Assembly (NCBI GenBank): GCA_002338565.1
Contig: DDIN01000001.1
Span: forward strand, 86,043 to 150,042
Direction of reading: 5' to 3'
Origin: Hyphomonadaceae bacterium UBA1849
Lineage (GTDB): Bacteria > Pseudomonadota > Alphaproteobacteria > Caulobacterales > Hyphomonadaceae
Length of the DNA: 64,000 nt
The notes beneath the pieces are model-generated. The model worked only from the letters and a program-made list of their open reading frames with translations. It searched no databases and was not told where the DNA came from. This document shows positions 41,815-50,598 of this stretch, piece after piece (position 1 is the first letter of the stretch; the number at the start of each line of letters is the position of its first letter). The position numbers and the translations under genes were made by a program.

Positions 41815-43345
41815 TAAGATCAAGAAGTCTGATCTGGTAATCCTCTATCACCGCCAGCCGTATGAAGAGGAAGTCAAAAACGGCAAAACCGTTTTCAAAG
41901 AAAATAAGAGCCCGAACGGCATCGTTCCGACGCTCAAAAGCTTCTGCGGAAATGCTGAGAAAGGCTCCTGGGTTGCCTGGAAGCAGGTCAACGCCCGTGA
42001 GCAGGCGAAATTCAATCGCTCGGTTCAGATCAACGACGAACATGGCGACTATGAAGTCATCCGAATTGCACTGACGGCGGAACAGGTCAAATCCTTCTAC
42101 CACGTGACGTCAAAGGTCGCTTTCTGGCCTATACTTCATACCTTCCCATGGCTCTTCTCTACCGAGGAAGCCGATTGGGATATATTCAAAGAAGTGAACC
42201 GCCTGTTTGCGGAAGCCGCATGTGAGCAGGTCAGCGATGACGGCCTGATCTGGATCCATGACTATAATCTCTGGATGGCGCCGCACTTCATTCGCAAGAT
42301 CAAACCGAATGTGCGTATCGCCTTCTTCCACCATACGCCATTTCCTGCCGCAGATGTGTTCAACATCCTGCCATGGCGCGAAGAGATCGTGGACAGCCTG
42401 CTGCAGACCGATCTGCTCGGTTTCCATATTCCGCGCTACTCTGAAAACTTCTGCGGCGTCGCGCGCGCACTGCGCGGTGTAGAACTGGGCGAAAAAGAAC
42501 CGGTCGAGCCGCCACTGGTCTCTTCTGGCATGGCGTTGTCTGAGCCTTCTGTCACGAAGAGCATCAAGCATAACGGCCGGACGATCATGGTGGATGCATG
42601 GCCGATCGGAACCAACCCCACGCTCATCAAAGAATACCTGTCGCGTTATGATGCAGGCGAACGGGTCGCGCAGATCAAAAATGAAATTGGCGATCAGCAT
42701 TTCATCATCTCTGTTGGGCGCGTCGACTATACCAAGGGCGCCAAACAGCTGCTCGAGGCGTTTCAGCGCCTTCTCGCCCGCCGCCCTGAATTACGCGGTA
42801 AGGTGAAACTCATGTTGGTGTGCGCAGCAGCCGCCAAGAACATGACCATTTATCAGAAAGCGCAAAAAGAAATTGAACGCCTCGTTGGCGCGATCAACGG
42901 GGAGTATGGCACGCTCGGATGGACGCCGATTATGCTGTCCATGCGGCCAATTCCATTTGCCGAACTGGTTCCGTATTTCCGGGTTGCAGACACATGCTGG
43001 ATCACACCAATCCGCGATGGTCTGAACCTCGTCGCGAAGGAATACATTGCTGCGAAACAGGGCGGTCCCGGTGCCCTCGTTCTATCTGAATTTGCTGGCG
43101 TTGCTGTCGAGATGCCGGATGCGATTCTCACAAATCCATATTCTGCACAGAGCATGGACGAGGCAATTGATCGCGCAGTGGATATGTCCAAGGAAGAGCG
43201 TCTCGAGCGAAGCAAATCGCTGCTAAACACTGTCGAAAAATGGGACATCAATTTCTGGTCCGACCACGTCCTGAAACTCTTTAACCAGCTCAAGAAGGCT
43301 AAACTTCGCGCGCTCAAAGGAGGTAAGGCGGACGAGGCAGCCTGA
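41807..43345 (+). CDS. ggpS: Glucosylglycerol-phosphate synthase
   Basis: Glycosyltransferase of family GT20, 512 residues, transferring glucose from a nucleotide donor (ADP-glucose in cyanobacteria) to glycerol-3-phosphate. The match to cyanobacterial GgpS is strong in opening (LVILYHRQPYEEE, SPNGIVPTLKSF), in LTAEQVKSFYHVTSKVAFWP, WIHDYNLWMAPHFIRKIKP, FFHHTPFP, GRVDYTKGAKQLLEAF and ITPIRDGLNLVAKEYIAAK. Trehalose-phosphate synthase OtsA is related, but it does not share these openings. The ATG at 41807 overlaps the phosphatase stop. Glucosylglycerol is a salt-stress solute. Confidence 0.93.
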   Translation: MSDKIKKSDLVILYHRQPYEEEVKNGKTVFKENKSPNGIVPTLKSFCGNAEKGSWVAWKQVNAREQAKFNRSVQINDEHGDYEVIRIALTAEQVKSFYHVTSKVAFWPILHTFPWLFSTEEADWDIFKEVNRLFAEAACEQVSDDGLIWIHDYNLWMAPHFIRKIKPNVRIAFFHHTPFPAADVFNILPWREEIVDSLLQTDLLGFHIPRYSENFCGVARALRGVELGEKEPVEPPLVSSGMALSEPSVTKSIKHNGRTIMVDAWPIGTNPTLIKEYLSRYDAGERVAQIKNEIGDQHFIISVGRVDYTKGAKQLLEAFQRLLARRPELRGKVKLMLVCAAAAKNMTIYQKAQKEIERLVGAINGEYGTLGWTPIMLSMRPIPFAELVPYFRVADTCWITPIRDGLNLVAKEYIAAKQGGPGALVLSEFAGVAVEMPDAILTNPYSAQSMDEAIDRAVDMSKEERLERSKSLLNTVEKWDINFWSDHVLKLFNQLKKAKLRALKGGKADEAA

Positions 43346-43366
43346 TCTGCCTCTTCGCAAAGCATT

Positions 43367-44947
43367 ATGGCTACGCTCACACTGTTAGACTGGAGTGTGA
43401 TCGCGGGGTATTTCGCGATCGTGATCGTAATTGGCTGGGTCGTCAGCCGTAATATGAAAAGCGGAGAGGATCTGTTTCTTGCAGGTCGCTCTCTGGGTTT
43501 CGCGACGATCGGGTTTTCGCTCTTCGCATCAAATATCTCCAGTACGACACTGATCGGCGTGAGCGGCCAGGCTTATGCGTCCGGTATTTCAGTTGCCAGT
43601 TACGAGCTTATGGCGGGCATTCTGCTCGCCATTATGGCCTTTACGACTATTCCGGTTTTCCTGCGCATCAGGATCACCACCATCCCGGAATTTTTCGGAC
43701 GGCGCTTTGGGCCAACAGCTCAGAGATACTTCTCGGGCGTCACACTTTTCCTGACCGTTTTTGTAGATATGGCCGCCAGCGTTTATGCCGGCGTTGTGGT
43801 TCTGCAGGCGTTTTTCCCTGCCATTCCGTTCGTGCCTATGTGTATCGCGCTGGCTGCCTTTGCTGGCTTGTATACTGCGGCGGGCGGGCTTCGCGCGGTC
43901 GTCTACACCGACGTGCTGCAAGCCATCGTGCTATTGATCGGCGCGGCAGGCATCACATACGCTGTATTCAGCCAATTCGGGTTTGATTGGGACACAGCCC
44001 AGGCCTCTCTTCCGGATGGTCATTTATCAATTGTTCGCCCTGCTGATGATGCCGCCCTGCCATGGCCGGGGCTCATCCTTGGTGTGCCTATTCTTGGCTG
44101 GTTTTACTGGTCGTCCAACCAATATGTCATGCAGCGCGTACTCGGCGCGAAAGACATGGAGCAGGCGCGCCGCGGCGCGAGCTTTGCTGGTCTTCTGAAA
44201 ATCCTGCCTGTGTTTGTAATGGCTATTCCTGGCGCCCTCGCCTTCTCGCTCATTCCGGGTCTTGAGAATAGCGACCTCGTCTTTCCGACACTGATTGCAG
44301 ACTTCCTACCGGCAGGCATGACGGGCCTTGTTCTGGCCGGCTTGATCGCAGCAATCATGTCCACAGTCGACTCGACATTGAATTCGGCCTCTACGCTGAT
44401 GCTGTATGACTTTCTGAAAGTCTCCGAAAAGAACTGGAGCCAGAAGAAAATCCTCAATGCAGGCCGCATGACCACCGCTGGCCTCATCACCATCGCAGCA
44501 CTCTGGCCATTGGTGATCCGCGAATTTCCGGGCGTGTTCGGATATATCCAGCAGGTATTCGGCTATGCTGTGCCACCCGTGGTCGCCGTGATGACGCTCG
44601 CCTTGTTCTGGAAGGGCGTCACCGGTCGCGCCGCCATCGCAACATTGATCATCGGACACCTGATCGGCGCGGCCACGTTCGCCTATCGGGCATGGTGCGT
44701 GAGCACGGGTACACCGGACGTCCTGCCTCACTTCCTGATGCTCTCGGGCTATACGACCATCTTCCTCGTCATCCTGTGCGCGGGGATCAGCTACGCAGAT
44801 AAGAAATCCATGCTGCCAACCACAGAGGACGTTTGGAAGCTATCCGACCTGAACCCGATGAGAGACCGCAAGCTACTGCTCGATTATCGCCTGCACGCGC
44901 CTCTCGTCCTGTTCGCATGCTTGTTCGTGATCTGGCTTTTCCGCTAA
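43367..44947 (+). CDS. SGLT-like sodium symporter of the glucosylglycerol operon
   Basis: SSS-family transporter of 526 residues with about 14 helices. Features: DLFLAGRSLGFATIGFSLFA, SNISSTTLIGVSGQAY, GGLRAVVYTDVLQAIVL, and AAIMSTVDSTLNSASTLMLYD (sodium-site helix). The early SNISS..GVSGQAY and the central YWSSNQYVMQRVLGAKDMEQAR match the sodium/glucose (SGLT-like) branch, so a sugar or sugar-glycerol substrate is likely. It begins 21 bp after ggpS. Likely roles are recapture of leaked glucosylglycerol or uptake of a sugar feeding it; this is inferred from position. Confidence 0.87.
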   Translation: MATLTLLDWSVIAGYFAIVIVIGWVVSRNMKSGEDLFLAGRSLGFATIGFSLFASNISSTTLIGVSGQAYASGISVASYELMAGILLAIMAFTTIPVFLRIRITTIPEFFGRRFGPTAQRYFSGVTLFLTVFVDMAASVYAGVVVLQAFFPAIPFVPMCIALAAFAGLYTAAGGLRAVVYTDVLQAIVLLIGAAGITYAVFSQFGFDWDTAQASLPDGHLSIVRPADDAALPWPGLILGVPILGWFYWSSNQYVMQRVLGAKDMEQARRGASFAGLLKILPVFVMAIPGALAFSLIPGLENSDLVFPTLIADFLPAGMTGLVLAGLIAAIMSTVDSTLNSASTLMLYDFLKVSEKNWSQKKILNAGRMTTAGLITIAALWPLVIREFPGVFGYIQQVFGYAVPPVVAVMTLALFWKGVTGRAAIATLIIGHLIGAATFAYRAWCVSTGTPDVLPHFLMLSGYTTIFLVILCAGISYADKKSMLPTTEDVWKLSDLNPMRDRKLLLDYRLHAPLVLFACLFVIWLFR

Positions 44948-44952
44948 CCGCC

Positions 44953-47900
44953 TCAATGGAAGTCACGGCTATAGAATAGCTTCTTCGCCTGCTCCCGCGG
45001 ATGGCGCGCACCCGTACCATAAGCAGCATGACGCGCCTTCTGTAGCTCATATGTGACCTCTTCAGGCAGAGGCCGCCCTGTGACCTGTTTCTTATCCTTA
45101 GGCTGAACCGGTACAGGCTTCTTCACTTCGTCTGCATTCGAGTAAGTCGGATCGATCTGATCATCGGCGCGCGCAGAATAACCAAGTGTATCCAGCATCC
45201 ATGAAAGGTCTTCAATCACCGCCGACATGACATGCGTGACGATACCTTCACGCTGCAATCGCCCTCTGATACGCAGAAGACGCCCCGCCATAACCTCCTT
45301 GCGATACCGCTCGAATGTTTTCGGCCAGACCACAGCATTTGCCGTGCCCGTCTCGTCTTCAAGGGTCACAAAGATCACCCCACTTGCCGTGCCGGGGCGC
45401 TGACGGGTAATCACCAGCCCACATACCGTCACATAGGCCCCATCCTGCGTGTCGCGCAGCTGGGATGTAGGCAGGAAACGTCCGATATCAGGCCGTAAAA
45501 GCTTTACCGGATGCTCCCTCAGTGTGAGGCGCATGGCGACATAGTCCTCAAACACCTCTTCGCGCGTATCCATGACAGGCAAAATAACGGGGCCATCTTC
45601 CAGTCCTTCACCTGTATCGCGGAAGAGAGGGAGCGGCTTGTCTCCACCCAGCCCCTGAACTTCCCACAGCGCTTCACGCCTCGTCAGACCATATTCGGCA
45701 AAGGCATCAGCGCCTGCCAGTTTAGACAGCGCCGGACGTGAAAGCCCTGCCCGCCGCCAGATGGCTTCAATACTGCGATAGCCATTGCCACGTGCAGAGG
45801 CCAGCCAGAGGCCATCCTCCTCGGAAAAGCCTTTGATCTGCCGAAAGCCAAGCCGCACCGCCAGAGAGCCATCCCCGACAGGCTCCAGCACATTCTCCCA
45901 ATAGCTATGCTCGGCGCAGACCGGCAGCACTTTCACCCCATGGCTACGTGCATCGCGGATAATCTGCGCAGGGGCATAGAACCCCATGGGCTGGCTGTTC
46001 AGAAGCGCGCAGCAGAAGACCTCCGGATGGTGGCATTTGATCCAGCTGGATGCATATACCAGTAAGGCAAACGAGGCGGCATGGCTCTCCGGAAAGCCAT
46101 AGCCGGAAAACCCCTCAAGCTGGTTGAAGCAATTCTGTGCGAACTCCAGATCATAGCCGCGCTCAAGACAGCCCTTCATGAAGCGCTCACGGAAGTTCTC
46201 AACTGACCCCGGCCCGCGAAAACTGCCCAGCGCACGTCGCAGGGCATCCGCCTCCGAGGCGGTAAATCCGGCCGCAATCTGCGCAATCTGCATGGCCTGT
46301 TCCTGAAACAAGGGCACGCCTAGCGTCTTACCCAATGCAGGCTTCAGATCATCGGAAGGATAGACCACCGCCTCCTCACCTCGCCTGCGCTTGATGTAAG
46401 GGTGGACCATATTGCCCTGAATGGGGCCCGGCCGGATGATCGCGACCTCAATCACCAGATCATAAAAGCAACGCGGCCTCATGCGCGGCAGAAAGTTCAT
46501 CTGCGCGCGGCTTTCCACCTGAAACACACCGATCGTATCTGCCTCGCACAGCATGTCGTAGATAGCCGGGTCTTCCTTGGGTAAAGTCGCCAGCGTGTAA
46601 TCCTCACGCTTCCACAGCTTCAGAAGGTCAAACGCCTTTCGAATACAGGTGAGCATGCCCAGCGCCAGCACATCCACCTTCAACATGCCCAGAACGTCGA
46701 TATCGTCCTTATCCCATTCGATCACCGTCCGGTCCTGCATGGCGGCGTTCTCAATCGGGCAGAACTCGTCGAGCCGACCCCGCGTAATCACAAAGCCCCC
46801 AACATGCTGTGAGAGGTGTCTTGGAAAGCCGATAATCTCTGAAGTCAGTTCCAGCGTCATACGAAGCCGCTGATCAGTGATGTCGAGCCCTGCAGCTTTG
46901 GCCCGCTCGTCACTAATCCCGCTTTCTGACCAGCCCCAGACCTGCGATGACAACGCGCTTACGACATCCACCGACAAGCCCATCGCCTTACCCACCTCAC
47001 GTATGGCAGCGCGGCTGCGAAAATGGATCACTGTCGAGCAAAGCGCCGCGCGGTGACGGCCATATTTCTCGAACAGGTGCTGGATGACCTCTTCACGGCG
47101 CTCATGCTCAAAATCCACGTCGATATCCGGCGGCTCGTTTCGCGCCTCGGAGATGAACCGCTCGAACACCATCGTAATCATATCCGGCGAAGCTTCCGTC
47201 ACGCCCAGCGCATAACAGACAACCGAGTTCGCCGCGCTGCCACGCCCCTGACAGAGAATACCGCGACTGCGCGCAAACTCGACAACATCATGTACGGTCA
47301 GAAAATAGCGGGCATAATCGAGGTCACCGATCAGCTTCAGCTCTTTCTCGACAAGCCCGCGCACATGAAGCGGCACACCATCGGGATAGCGGCGCTTCAG
47401 CCCGGCCTCTGTCAGCATACGCAAGCGCTTATCCGGCGCGACACCGTCCGTGACTTCATCCGGATACTCATACTTCAACTCATCGAGAGAGAACCGGCAT
47501 CTGTCTGCAATGCGCTCTGCATTCGCCAGCGCCTGTGGCCAGTCGTGATATAGCCGCCGCATCTCGAATTCGGATTTCAACCTGCGCTCGGCATTGCGCT
47601 GCGCCAATTGCCCCAGCTTGTCGATCGTCGTCTTTTCGCGAATGCAGGATAGGACATCCGCCAGCCGCACACGCGCGGCCTTATGCATGAGCACATTTCC
47701 GAGCGACACTAGCGGCAGCTCTGCACGTCTGGCAAAACGCGCGGCCTCTCTGAAGCGGGCATCGTCTTCGCCGTCATAGCGCGGCACCAGCCCGATAAAG
47801 ACGTGGTCGGGAAAAGGCTTCGCCAACGTCTTCCCTATGCGGGAAGCCTGCTTTTGCTCTGGCACAATCAGAACCGAACCTTCGCCATACTCCAACACGT

Positions 47901-48228
47901 CAGAGAGCTGCAGCTCACAGCTTCCCTTTTCGCTGCGCCGTTTGCCTGTCGTCAGCAGCCTGCAGAGGCGGCCATAGGCCTCACGGTTTTCAGGATATGC
48001 GAGGATTTCCGCGCCGTCTGACAGCACCAGCCGCACGCCAACGATATAGCGCACACCGATTTCCTTGGCTGCGGCATGCCCACGTACAATGCCCGCAAAG
48101 CTATTCCGGTCTGTCACGGCGATAGCCGACAGGCCGAGTTCACGCGCACGTATCACCAGCTCTTCAGGGTGTGATGCTCCTGTCAGGAAAGTGAAATTGC
48201 TGATGGCATAGAGTTCTGCATAGCTCAT
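44953..48228 (-). CDS. dnaE2: Error-prone DNA polymerase DnaE2 (ImuC)
   Basis: Alpha-type C-family polymerase of 1091 residues that synthesises across lesions with ImuA and ImuB. The ATG at 48228 (MSYAELYAIS) overlaps the imuB stop by 4 bp; the upstream extension to 48357 is not needed. N-terminal PHP domain (HPEELVIRARELGLSAIAVTD), palm with catalytic Asp residues in PPDIDVDFEHERR and VDVLALGM, helix-hairpin-helix region, and C-terminal OB fold (YVTVCGLVITRQRPGTASG). It converges on the SGLT-like symporter with 5 bp between them. SOS-controlled via the imuA promoter. Confidence 0.96.
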   Translation of the reverse strand: MSYAELYAISNFTFLTGASHPEELVIRARELGLSAIAVTDRNSFAGIVRGHAAAKEIGVRYIVGVRLVLSDGAEILAYPENREAYGRLCRLLTTGKRRSEKGSCELQLSDVLEYGEGSVLIVPEQKQASRIGKTLAKPFPDHVFIGLVPRYDGEDDARFREAARFARRAELPLVSLGNVLMHKAARVRLADVLSCIREKTTIDKLGQLAQRNAERRLKSEFEMRRLYHDWPQALANAERIADRCRFSLDELKYEYPDEVTDGVAPDKRLRMLTEAGLKRRYPDGVPLHVRGLVEKELKLIGDLDYARYFLTVHDVVEFARSRGILCQGRGSAANSVVCYALGVTEASPDMITMVFERFISEARNEPPDIDVDFEHERREEVIQHLFEKYGRHRAALCSTVIHFRSRAAIREVGKAMGLSVDVVSALSSQVWGWSESGISDERAKAAGLDITDQRLRMTLELTSEIIGFPRHLSQHVGGFVITRGRLDEFCPIENAAMQDRTVIEWDKDDIDVLGMLKVDVLALGMLTCIRKAFDLLKLWKREDYTLATLPKEDPAIYDMLCEADTIGVFQVESRAQMNFLPRMRPRCFYDLVIEVAIIRPGPIQGNMVHPYIKRRRGEEAVVYPSDDLKPALGKTLGVPLFQEQAMQIAQIAAGFTASEADALRRALGSFRGPGSVENFRERFMKGCLERGYDLEFAQNCFNQLEGFSGYGFPESHAASFALLVYASSWIKCHHPEVFCCALLNSQPMGFYAPAQIIRDARSHGVKVLPVCAEHSYWENVLEPVGDGSLAVRLGFRQIKGFSEEDGLWLASARGNGYRSIEAIWRRAGLSRPALSKLAGADAFAEYGLTRREALWEVQGLGGDKPLPLFRDTGEGLEDGPVILPVMDTREEVFEDYVAMRLTLREHPVKLLRPDIGRFLPTSQLRDTQDGAYVTVCGLVITRQRPGTASGVIFVTLEDETGTANAVVWPKTFERYRKEVMAGRLLRIRGRLQREGIVTHVMSAVIEDLSWMLDTLGYSARADDQIDPTYSNADEVKKPVPVQPKDKKQVTGRPLPEEVTYELQKARHAAYGTGARHPREQAKKLFYSRDFH

Positions 48229-49712
48229 GCGAAACACCCTGCCAGATACCATGAAGCAGGCTTTGCCCCCGGATAGGTCAGCAGCCAGAAACGAGGCCCC
48301 TCTTCTGTCTGCACACGCCAGTAATCGCGCGTCCGCAAATCGCGGTCCTGCCACCATTCCGGCGTGTAGCGTTCCGGACCACTCGCCGCTTCCACATGAT
48401 AGGTGTCACGCTTCCAGACAAAACTTTGCGGAGGCCTGCCGGGCTTTTCCACCTCCAGCGGCTCTGCTTCCTGAAACAGAAGCACCGGGCGCTCATCGCG
48501 ATCTGATATCCACCCTGCACCTGCCGCACCGCGCGTCGCCTCCGTCACAGAAAACCGCCGTGGCGGCAAATGCGCATTACGCGGCAGAAACCGCTCGATC
48601 CTGTCAAAGCCAAGCCGGTTTCCAAGCGTCGAGATCAGCTGTGCCGTGGCATCTGTTTCCGCGTCAGCATGTTCCAGAACCATCTGGCGGTTACGCACCG
48701 GCTCGACCTGTTCAGCAGACAAACGAAACCAGTCCGCACCGAACTGGATTTTCAGCTTTCCAAGCGGATGAGTGAACTGGCTCACAATACTGGCTGGCGT
48801 ATCGCACGGCTTGGCAAAGCCGACATGCAGCACATGGTCTCCGGTATCGACGCAGCGCACGATCAGCGAGAACTGACGCGCGCCCATCACTTTGTCCCTC
48901 AAGCGTGCGCAGACTTGCTCGGCAAGACGCTTGAGCACCTCCTGAAGGTCACTCACCAGCCCGATAGGCTCTGGCAGGCTCATGCGCGCGGCATAGCTCG
49001 GTTCAAGAGCGCTCTGCTCCACCGGATCGGGTCTATAACCTGTCAGCGCAGAGAGGGCGTTCACGACTTCAATGCCATAACGCCGCGCAAGATCGGCAGG
49101 CCTGATCGCATAGAGATCGCCCACTGTTTTAAAGCCAGTACGCTTCAGCTCCTGACGTCTCGCTTCCGGACAATCCAGCGCCTCTATCGGCATGGATGCG
49201 ATGATAGCCTTTACCTGACCTTGAGGTGCAATCTGCAGCGTCCCGTCACCGAAACGAGCAAGCGCCCACGCAGCCGCCCGCGTATCTGCAATCCCGATAC
49301 GTGAGGTAAGCTGCATATCCGTCAAAGCTTCGGCAATATGTTCCGCCATAGCCCGCTCGCCATCGAAAAGATGCGAGACGCCAGCAATATCCAGAAGCAG
49401 CGCCTCGGGCGGCTGCAGCGCTACAGATGGAGAGAACTGATCTGCCCAGCGACGCAGCGCATAGAGAAACACCTGCTCACGCGGTGGATCAGCAGGCTCG
49501 CTCAGAAGCACAGGGCAGATCGCCCGCGCATCCGGAAGGCTCTGCCCTTCAGTCACACCAGCCTGCACAGCGAGCGCGTTAGCGTGCGTGACACGCCATG
49601 CACTCTTCTGCTCGGCTATAATTGCAAATGGACCCTCTGTGCGCGCATCCCCCTTACGGACAAGCCGCTCAAGCGGCAGATGCGGAAGCCAGAGACACAA
49701 GACCCGGCGCAT
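48225..49712 (-). CDS. imuB: ImuB, catalytically inactive Y-family polymerase
   Basis: Y-family-like protein of 495 residues that bridges DnaE2 and ImuA in the SOS mutasome and binds the beta clamp. It has the Y-family fold (LWLPHLPLERL, LLLDIAGVSHLFDGE, RFGIADTRAAAWALARFG-like block), but the palm carboxylates that active Pol IV/V enzymes use are absent, as is normal for ImuB. It overlaps imuA by 44 bp and dnaE2 by 4 bp. Confidence 0.94.
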   Translation of the reverse strand: MRRVLCLWLPHLPLERLVRKGDARTEGPFAIIAEQKSAWRVTHANALAVQAGVTEGQSLPDARAICPVLLSEPADPPREQVFLYALRRWADQFSPSVALQPPEALLLDIAGVSHLFDGERAMAEHIAEALTDMQLTSRIGIADTRAAAWALARFGDGTLQIAPQGQVKAIIASMPIEALDCPEARRQELKRTGFKTVGDLYAIRPADLARRYGIEVVNALSALTGYRPDPVEQSALEPSYAARMSLPEPIGLVSDLQEVLKRLAEQVCARLRDKVMGARQFSLIVRCVDTGDHVLHVGFAKPCDTPASIVSQFTHPLGKLKIQFGADWFRLSAEQVEPVRNRQMVLEHADAETDATAQLISTLGNRLGFDRIERFLPRNAHLPPRRFSVTEATRGAAGAGWISDRDERPVLLFQEAEPLEVEKPGRPPQSFVWKRDTYHVEAASGPERYTPEWWQDRDLRTRDYWRVQTEEGPRFWLLTYPGAKPASWYLAGCFA

Positions 49713-50295
49713 TTTCGCCTCTCACCCGATTAGTATATCGAACGCGCCAGCTTCCACGCTGACCGTCCTTGCTTTTTGTTATGTCCCACCTGGCCGGATA
49801 ATCCCGGTTATTCTGTGCCTCACACTGCCAGCGCATATGTGCTGCCGAGGTCTGTGCCCGGCCCGCAAGCATTGCGAGCCCCAGTGCGCCGCCTTCTTCT
49901 GCAGCAATCTGCAGACGCCGGCTCTCACGCAGATCAGGCCCGTCACCAAGCTCCATCACGACACACCCTGCCCCGCGATGGCGTAGCGCCTGCTCACCCG
50001 CCCAGAGTACATCTGCGCGGTTCAGCCCCCGCACCATTATCAGCCGTGAGGGATCAAAGAATGCGGCCAGACCGTCAGGGTTCAGTGTCGCACGCTGGCC
50101 TTTATAGCCCACCCAGATCACCGGTCCCTCGACCAGCCCTACCAGACAGGCCACAAAGCCAAGCGAACCATTGCCACACACTTCATGCAGCTTGCCTCTG
50201 GCTACAAAGACGCCATTCTCCAGCCTGACGCTGGCATGACGACCGGGCTCGAAAACCATTCCCCGATCTGCATATTTAAGGTCCGTATTGCTCAT
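49669..50295 (-). CDS. imuA: ImuA, SOS mutasome RecA-like protein
   Basis: RecA/SulA-like protein of 208 residues, first gene of imuA-imuB-dnaE2. Typical blocks are HEVCGNGSLGFVACLVGLVEGPVIWVG, the RGLNRADVLWAGEQALRHRG region and AHMRWQCEAQNNRDYPARWD near the C-terminus. The ATG at 50295 lies only a few bases downstream of the predicted transcription start, so the mRNA may be almost leaderless. An alternative ATG at 50259 follows a GGGGA sequence. ImuA is required for damage-induced mutagenesis in Caulobacter and Pseudomonas. Confidence 0.92.
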   Translation of the reverse strand: MSNTDLKYADRGMVFEPGRHASVRLENGVFVARGKLHEVCGNGSLGFVACLVGLVEGPVIWVGYKGQRATLNPDGLAAFFDPSRLIMVRGLNRADVLWAGEQALRHRGAGCVVMELGDGPDLRESRRLQIAAEEGGALGLAMLAGRAQTSAAHMRWQCEAQNNRDYPARWDITKSKDGQRGSWRVRYTNRVRGENAPGLVSLASASAA

Positions 50296-50298
50296 TAT

Positions 50299-50313
50299 GT
50301 TCTTGTTATGTTC
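50299..50313 (-). promoter_or_regulatory. LexA box of the imuA-imuB-dnaE2 operon
   Basis: GAAC-N7-GAAC on the minus strand (GTTC at 50299-50302 and at 50310-50313), the alphaproteobacterial LexA site. It covers the predicted -10 element, so LexA should block RNA polymerase directly. Confidence 0.88.
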
Positions 50314-50334
50314 TTTTCTTGTGTAACGAGTCAA
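50306..50334 (-). promoter_or_regulatory. Predicted imuA promoter
   Basis: On the minus strand: -35 TTGACT (50334-50329), a 17-bp spacer, and -10 ACATAA (50311-50306) inside the LexA box. The expected transcription start, near 50299, is about 4 bases from the ATG at 50295. Confidence 0.6.
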
Positions 50335-50547
50335 GCTAGGGTTTCTGCCCTTTTCGCTTTTCCACACAAACATGTGAGACGCCCCTCAAAGCCCCTAAAA
50401 CACGGGCCGCGCAAAAGAATTGCGCCTATGCCTTCAAAGCATGTCGCTCTGAGGCAAATAAATTCGACATGAAGCCCAAGTTTTTGGTTTATTTGTCGCT
50501 TACATGGGGATAGCACCCTATCTAACCTTTCTTGGGGAGAGGTCCGG

Positions 50548-50598
50548 ATGACCGCCATACGGCCACCGGATTTAAGAAACAAAGGAGAACCCGAATGA
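50548..50598 (+). CDS. Short leader ORF coupled to fadB
   Basis: Sixteen codons (MTAIRPPDLRNKGEPE) with a strong ribosome site, GGGGAGAGG (50534-50542), 5 bases before the ATG. Its TGA (50596-50598) overlaps the fadB ATG at 50595 in the classic ATGA arrangement, and the fadB ribosome site AAAGGAG lies inside it. It probably controls or enhances fadB translation; a peptide function is less likely. No homologue is known to me. Confidence 0.4.
   Translation: MTAIRPPDLRNKGEPE

Noticed and set aside
41807..43345. Trehalose-6-phosphate synthase (OtsA) as identity of the GT20 enzyme
   Set aside because: Its opening and internal blocks match cyanobacterial GgpS closely, and a GpsA-type gene in the operon supplies glycerol-3-phosphate rather than glucose-6-phosphate.
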